From the NCBI GenBank assembly GCA_016282455.1, contig JAEEKM010000163.1, positions 1 through 5,602 on the forward strand: 5,602 bases of DNA. Reading direction: 5' to 3'. The DNA comes from Treponema sp. Lineage in GTDB: Bacteria; Spirochaetota; Spirochaetia; Treponematales; Treponemataceae. Positions 3,593 through 5,602 of the stretch are shown here, piece after piece. The position numbers were made by a program, and so were the translations under genes. The notes below the pieces were generated by a model. The model worked only from the letters and a program-made list of their open reading frames with translations. It searched no databases and had not been told where the DNA came from. The stretch's first letter is position 1; each line of letters begins with the position of its first letter.

Positions 3593-5602
3593 ATGAAAAC
3601 AGCAGCCGAATTATTTGAAAAAAAAGTCCTGATGAAAAAACTTCCAATTCTGATTTCAAACATAGTCATTGTCGGCTTTATAATTTTTTTCGTTTCCATT
3701 CACGTAACAAATCAGGGAAAACAATACTCTTCTTCCAACAGGGAAATTTTTGTAAACATGACCGTCAGTCTGGAACGGGTTACAACCTACAACCTTGAAG
3801 GAGAACAGAGGCTCTGCAATTCCTGGGCACGCTACATAAACCGCAACAACCTTACAATGGAAAAAGCAATCGAATATCTGAATACAGTTCAGGTAGTAAA
3901 AACAAACTGCTCCCACCTTATAATGCTTGACACCCTAAGAGGACTTTCAAACAGACCCCATACAGACAATCCGGAAGACTACACGGTTTCCTATGAAAAC
4001 ATAGACATAATCTCATCCTTAAAAAATCTAGTGTCTGACCTCTCTCCGGAACACAGCACCTATCCTTATACAAGTACCTTTGATTCCGTTCACGTTACCC
4101 GCTCCTACACAAATCCCATAAACGGAATTCAGTCCATTGCCTTCTGCGATGTAGTAAACCTAACAGACAGAGACGGCAGCATAAAAAAAGCCCTGCTCAT
4201 GCGCATTGTTCCTTTGGAAAACATCAGCGGTAAATGGAGTTTCCCCACAGAACGCTACGAAGATGCACAGATTTCCATGATTGATTCTGACGGAAACTAC
4301 ATCATCAAGGGAAAATCTTTCAAGAACTCAAACTTTTTTGAATTCTACAAATCCTACAATGAATCAGACTACCATGACATGGAAGCACTAAGGGAGACGG
4401 TACACCAGAGGGGAAGTTTCATCATGAAAAACTCCAGGGGCGAAAAATGCCTCATAGCCCACGTACCTGTAAACTCTGCTTCCGACTGGTCAATCATCTC
4501 CTACATTCCGCTAAAGAGCATAGACAAAAACGAAGTAGACTGGATGCTGATGGGAGTTGTCGCCTTTGGTCTTCTCATACTGCTTGCACTCGACATAAGT
4601 GCCTATGCCAGTTTCAACAAAAAACTTGCAGTCACCGCAAAAGCCGCAGAATCCGCAAGCCGTGCAAAAACAGATTTTCTTTCCACAATGTCCCACGACA
4701 TCCGCCCCCCAATGAATGCAATAATCGGACTAACGACTATTGCAGAAAAAAAAGTCAGTGAACCCCAGACGGTTTCAGACAACCTGAAAAAAATCCGTCT
4801 TGCAAGCAACCACCTCTTAACCCTCATAAATGACATTCTTGACATTTCAAAAGTAGAAAGCGGAAGACTGAGCCTGTCTCCAGTAACTTTTTCAATCGTT
4901 AACGCCGCAGAAAACCTTGTGAACATTTCCCAGCCCATGGTCAGACAGAAAAACATAGACTTCCGTTTCAGAAGCAAAAACATTACCGCTGAATACCTGT
5001 ATGCAGACCAGCTTAGAATCAATCAGATTTTCATAAACATTTTATCCAACGCACTAAAATACACCCCCGAAGGAAACAGCGTTTATGTAGACCTCTGCCA
5101 GGAAGAAAGCGAAAAGCAGGGTTACATAAAACTTATCTACACTGTAAAAGACACCGGCATGGGAATGTCAGAAGAATTCATGAAGGAAATGTATTCTCCC
5201 TTTTCACGACAAACTGACAGCCGCATAAACGCAATTCAGGGAACTGGACTTGGCCTTACCATAACTAAAAAAATGGTAGACCTCATGGAAGGAAAAATTG
5301 AATGCCAGAGCGAAGAAGGAAAGGGAACCACCTTTACAGTAAGCCTCGATCTTTGTGTCAGCGACAAAAGAGAAGAAGAAATGAACCTTCCTTCACTTGA
5401 CGTACTTGTAATTGATGATGATGAAGTCCTTCTTGAAACAGCCGGCGACACCCTTACCGCACTTGGTGCAAAACCAGAACTTGCAGCTTCAGGAGACGAA
5501 GCACTTGAAAAAATCAGTCAGCGAAAACAAAAGAACAGTCTCTACGAACTGATAATTCTTGACTGGAAAATGCCTGGCATGTCAGGAATTGAACTTACAA
5601 AA
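3593..5602 (+). CDS. Membrane hybrid sensor histidine kinase/response regulator (3' end beyond window)
   Basis: An open frame of 670 codons runs to the window edge with no stop. A transmembrane helix (about 19-37) and a second one (about 316-337) enclose an extracytoplasmic sensor region of about 275 residues; I cannot name its ligand. A short linker helix (about 340-360) leads to a HisKA domain with S-H-D-I-R-P-P-M-N-A and phospho-acceptor H368. The HATPase_c domain shows the N box (N477 to N486), G1 box D-T-G-M-G (520-524), F box F-S-R-Q (537-540) and G2 box G-T-G-L-G-L (550-555). A receiver domain begins near 602 with the acidic D608-D610 and the phospho-acceptor D657 in I-L-D-W-K-M-P-G; its later Thr/Ser and Lys lie outside the window. 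It should autophosphorylate at H368 and pass phosphate to D657. The Pro at H+4 is odd, as Thr or Asn is usual there. ATG 3593 is chosen for the promoter spacing; M14 also lacks a ribosome site. Any Hpt partner or output domain lies beyond the window. Confidence 0.92.
   Translation, partial: MKTAAELFEKKVLMKKLPILISNIVIVGFIIFFVSIHVTNQGKQYSSSNREIFVNMTVSLERVTTYNLEGEQRLCNSWARYINRNNLTMEKAIEYLNTVQVVKTNCSHLIMLDTLRGLSNRPHTDNPEDYTVSYENIDIISSLKNLVSDLSPEHSTYPYTSTFDSVHVTRSYTNPINGIQSIAFCDVVNLTDRDGSIKKALLMRIVPLENISGKWSFPTERYEDAQISMIDSDGNYIIKGKSFKNSNFFEFYKSYNESDYHDMEALRETVHQRGSFIMKNSRGEKCLIAHVPVNSASDWSIISYIPLKSIDKNEVDWMLMGVVAFGLLILLALDISAYASFNKKLAVTAKAAESASRAKTDFLSTMSHDIRPPMNAIIGLTTIAEKKVSEPQTVSDNLKKIRLASNHLLTLINDILDISKVESGRLSLSPVTFSIVNAAENLVNISQPMVRQKNIDFRFRSKNITAEYLYADQLRINQIFINILSNALKYTPEGNSVYVDLCQEESEKQGYIKLIYTVKDTGMGMSEEFMKEMYSPFSRQTDSRINAIQGTGLGLTITKKMVDLMEGKIECQSEEGKGTTFTVSLDLCVSDKREEEMNLPSLDVLVIDDDEVLLETAGDTLTALGAKPELAASGDEALEKISQRKQKNSLYELIILDWKMPGMSGIELTK

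Noticed and set aside
3348..3916. Minus-strand open frames across the galE-kinase junction
   Set aside because: They cover the galE terminator, the GC-rich spacer and the kinase N-terminus, with low-quality protein sequence and no ribosome site.
4603..5022. Minus-strand open frame of 139 codons
   Set aside because: It is antisense to the conserved HisKA/HATPase region of the kinase, has no recognisable protein features, and is explained by the codon bias of the sense gene.

Overview
The window looks like chromosomal DNA from a host-associated spirochaete of the Treponema type. This is an inference from gene content and style: a Ser/Thr-rich lipoprotein with a loose lipobox (F-S-A-C), a hybrid sensor kinase of a kind common in gut and rumen treponemes, moderate GC, and C-ending codons favoured in the housekeeping genes. 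No rRNA, tRNA, CRISPR array, transposase or phage gene was seen.

Layout. (1) 19-1383, minus strand: a complete lipoprotein gene of unknown function with its own consensus promoter, Shine-Dalgarno site and intrinsic terminator. (2) 1387-2171, plus strand: a divergent, AT-rich gene for a single-HKD phospholipase-D-superfamily protein with four C-terminal CxxC pairs. (3) 2202-3464, plus strand: galE (UDP-glucose 4-epimerase) as a single-gene unit. Its 210-bp upstream region holds two promoter-like -35/-10 sets and several inverted repeats placed like operators, and a strong terminator follows the gene. (4) 3465-3592: a GC-rich, hairpin-rich spacer unlike its surroundings, then a promoter. (5) 3593-5602, plus strand: a membrane hybrid histidine kinase/response regulator that runs off the right edge inside its receiver domain.

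The genes do not form one obvious pathway; each appears to have its own promoter. The most interesting signals lie between the genes. Both the PLD-like gene and the kinase have a TATAAT box exactly 6 nt before their ATG and no Shine-Dalgarno sequence, which predicts leaderless mRNAs. The lipoprotein gene and galE have ordinary leaders with good ribosome binding sites. The lipoprotein and PLD promoters are back to back with only 3 bp between their -35 boxes. The kinase H-box reads S-H-D-I-R-P-P, with Pro replacing the usual Thr at H+4, a position linked to phosphatase activity in this kinase class.
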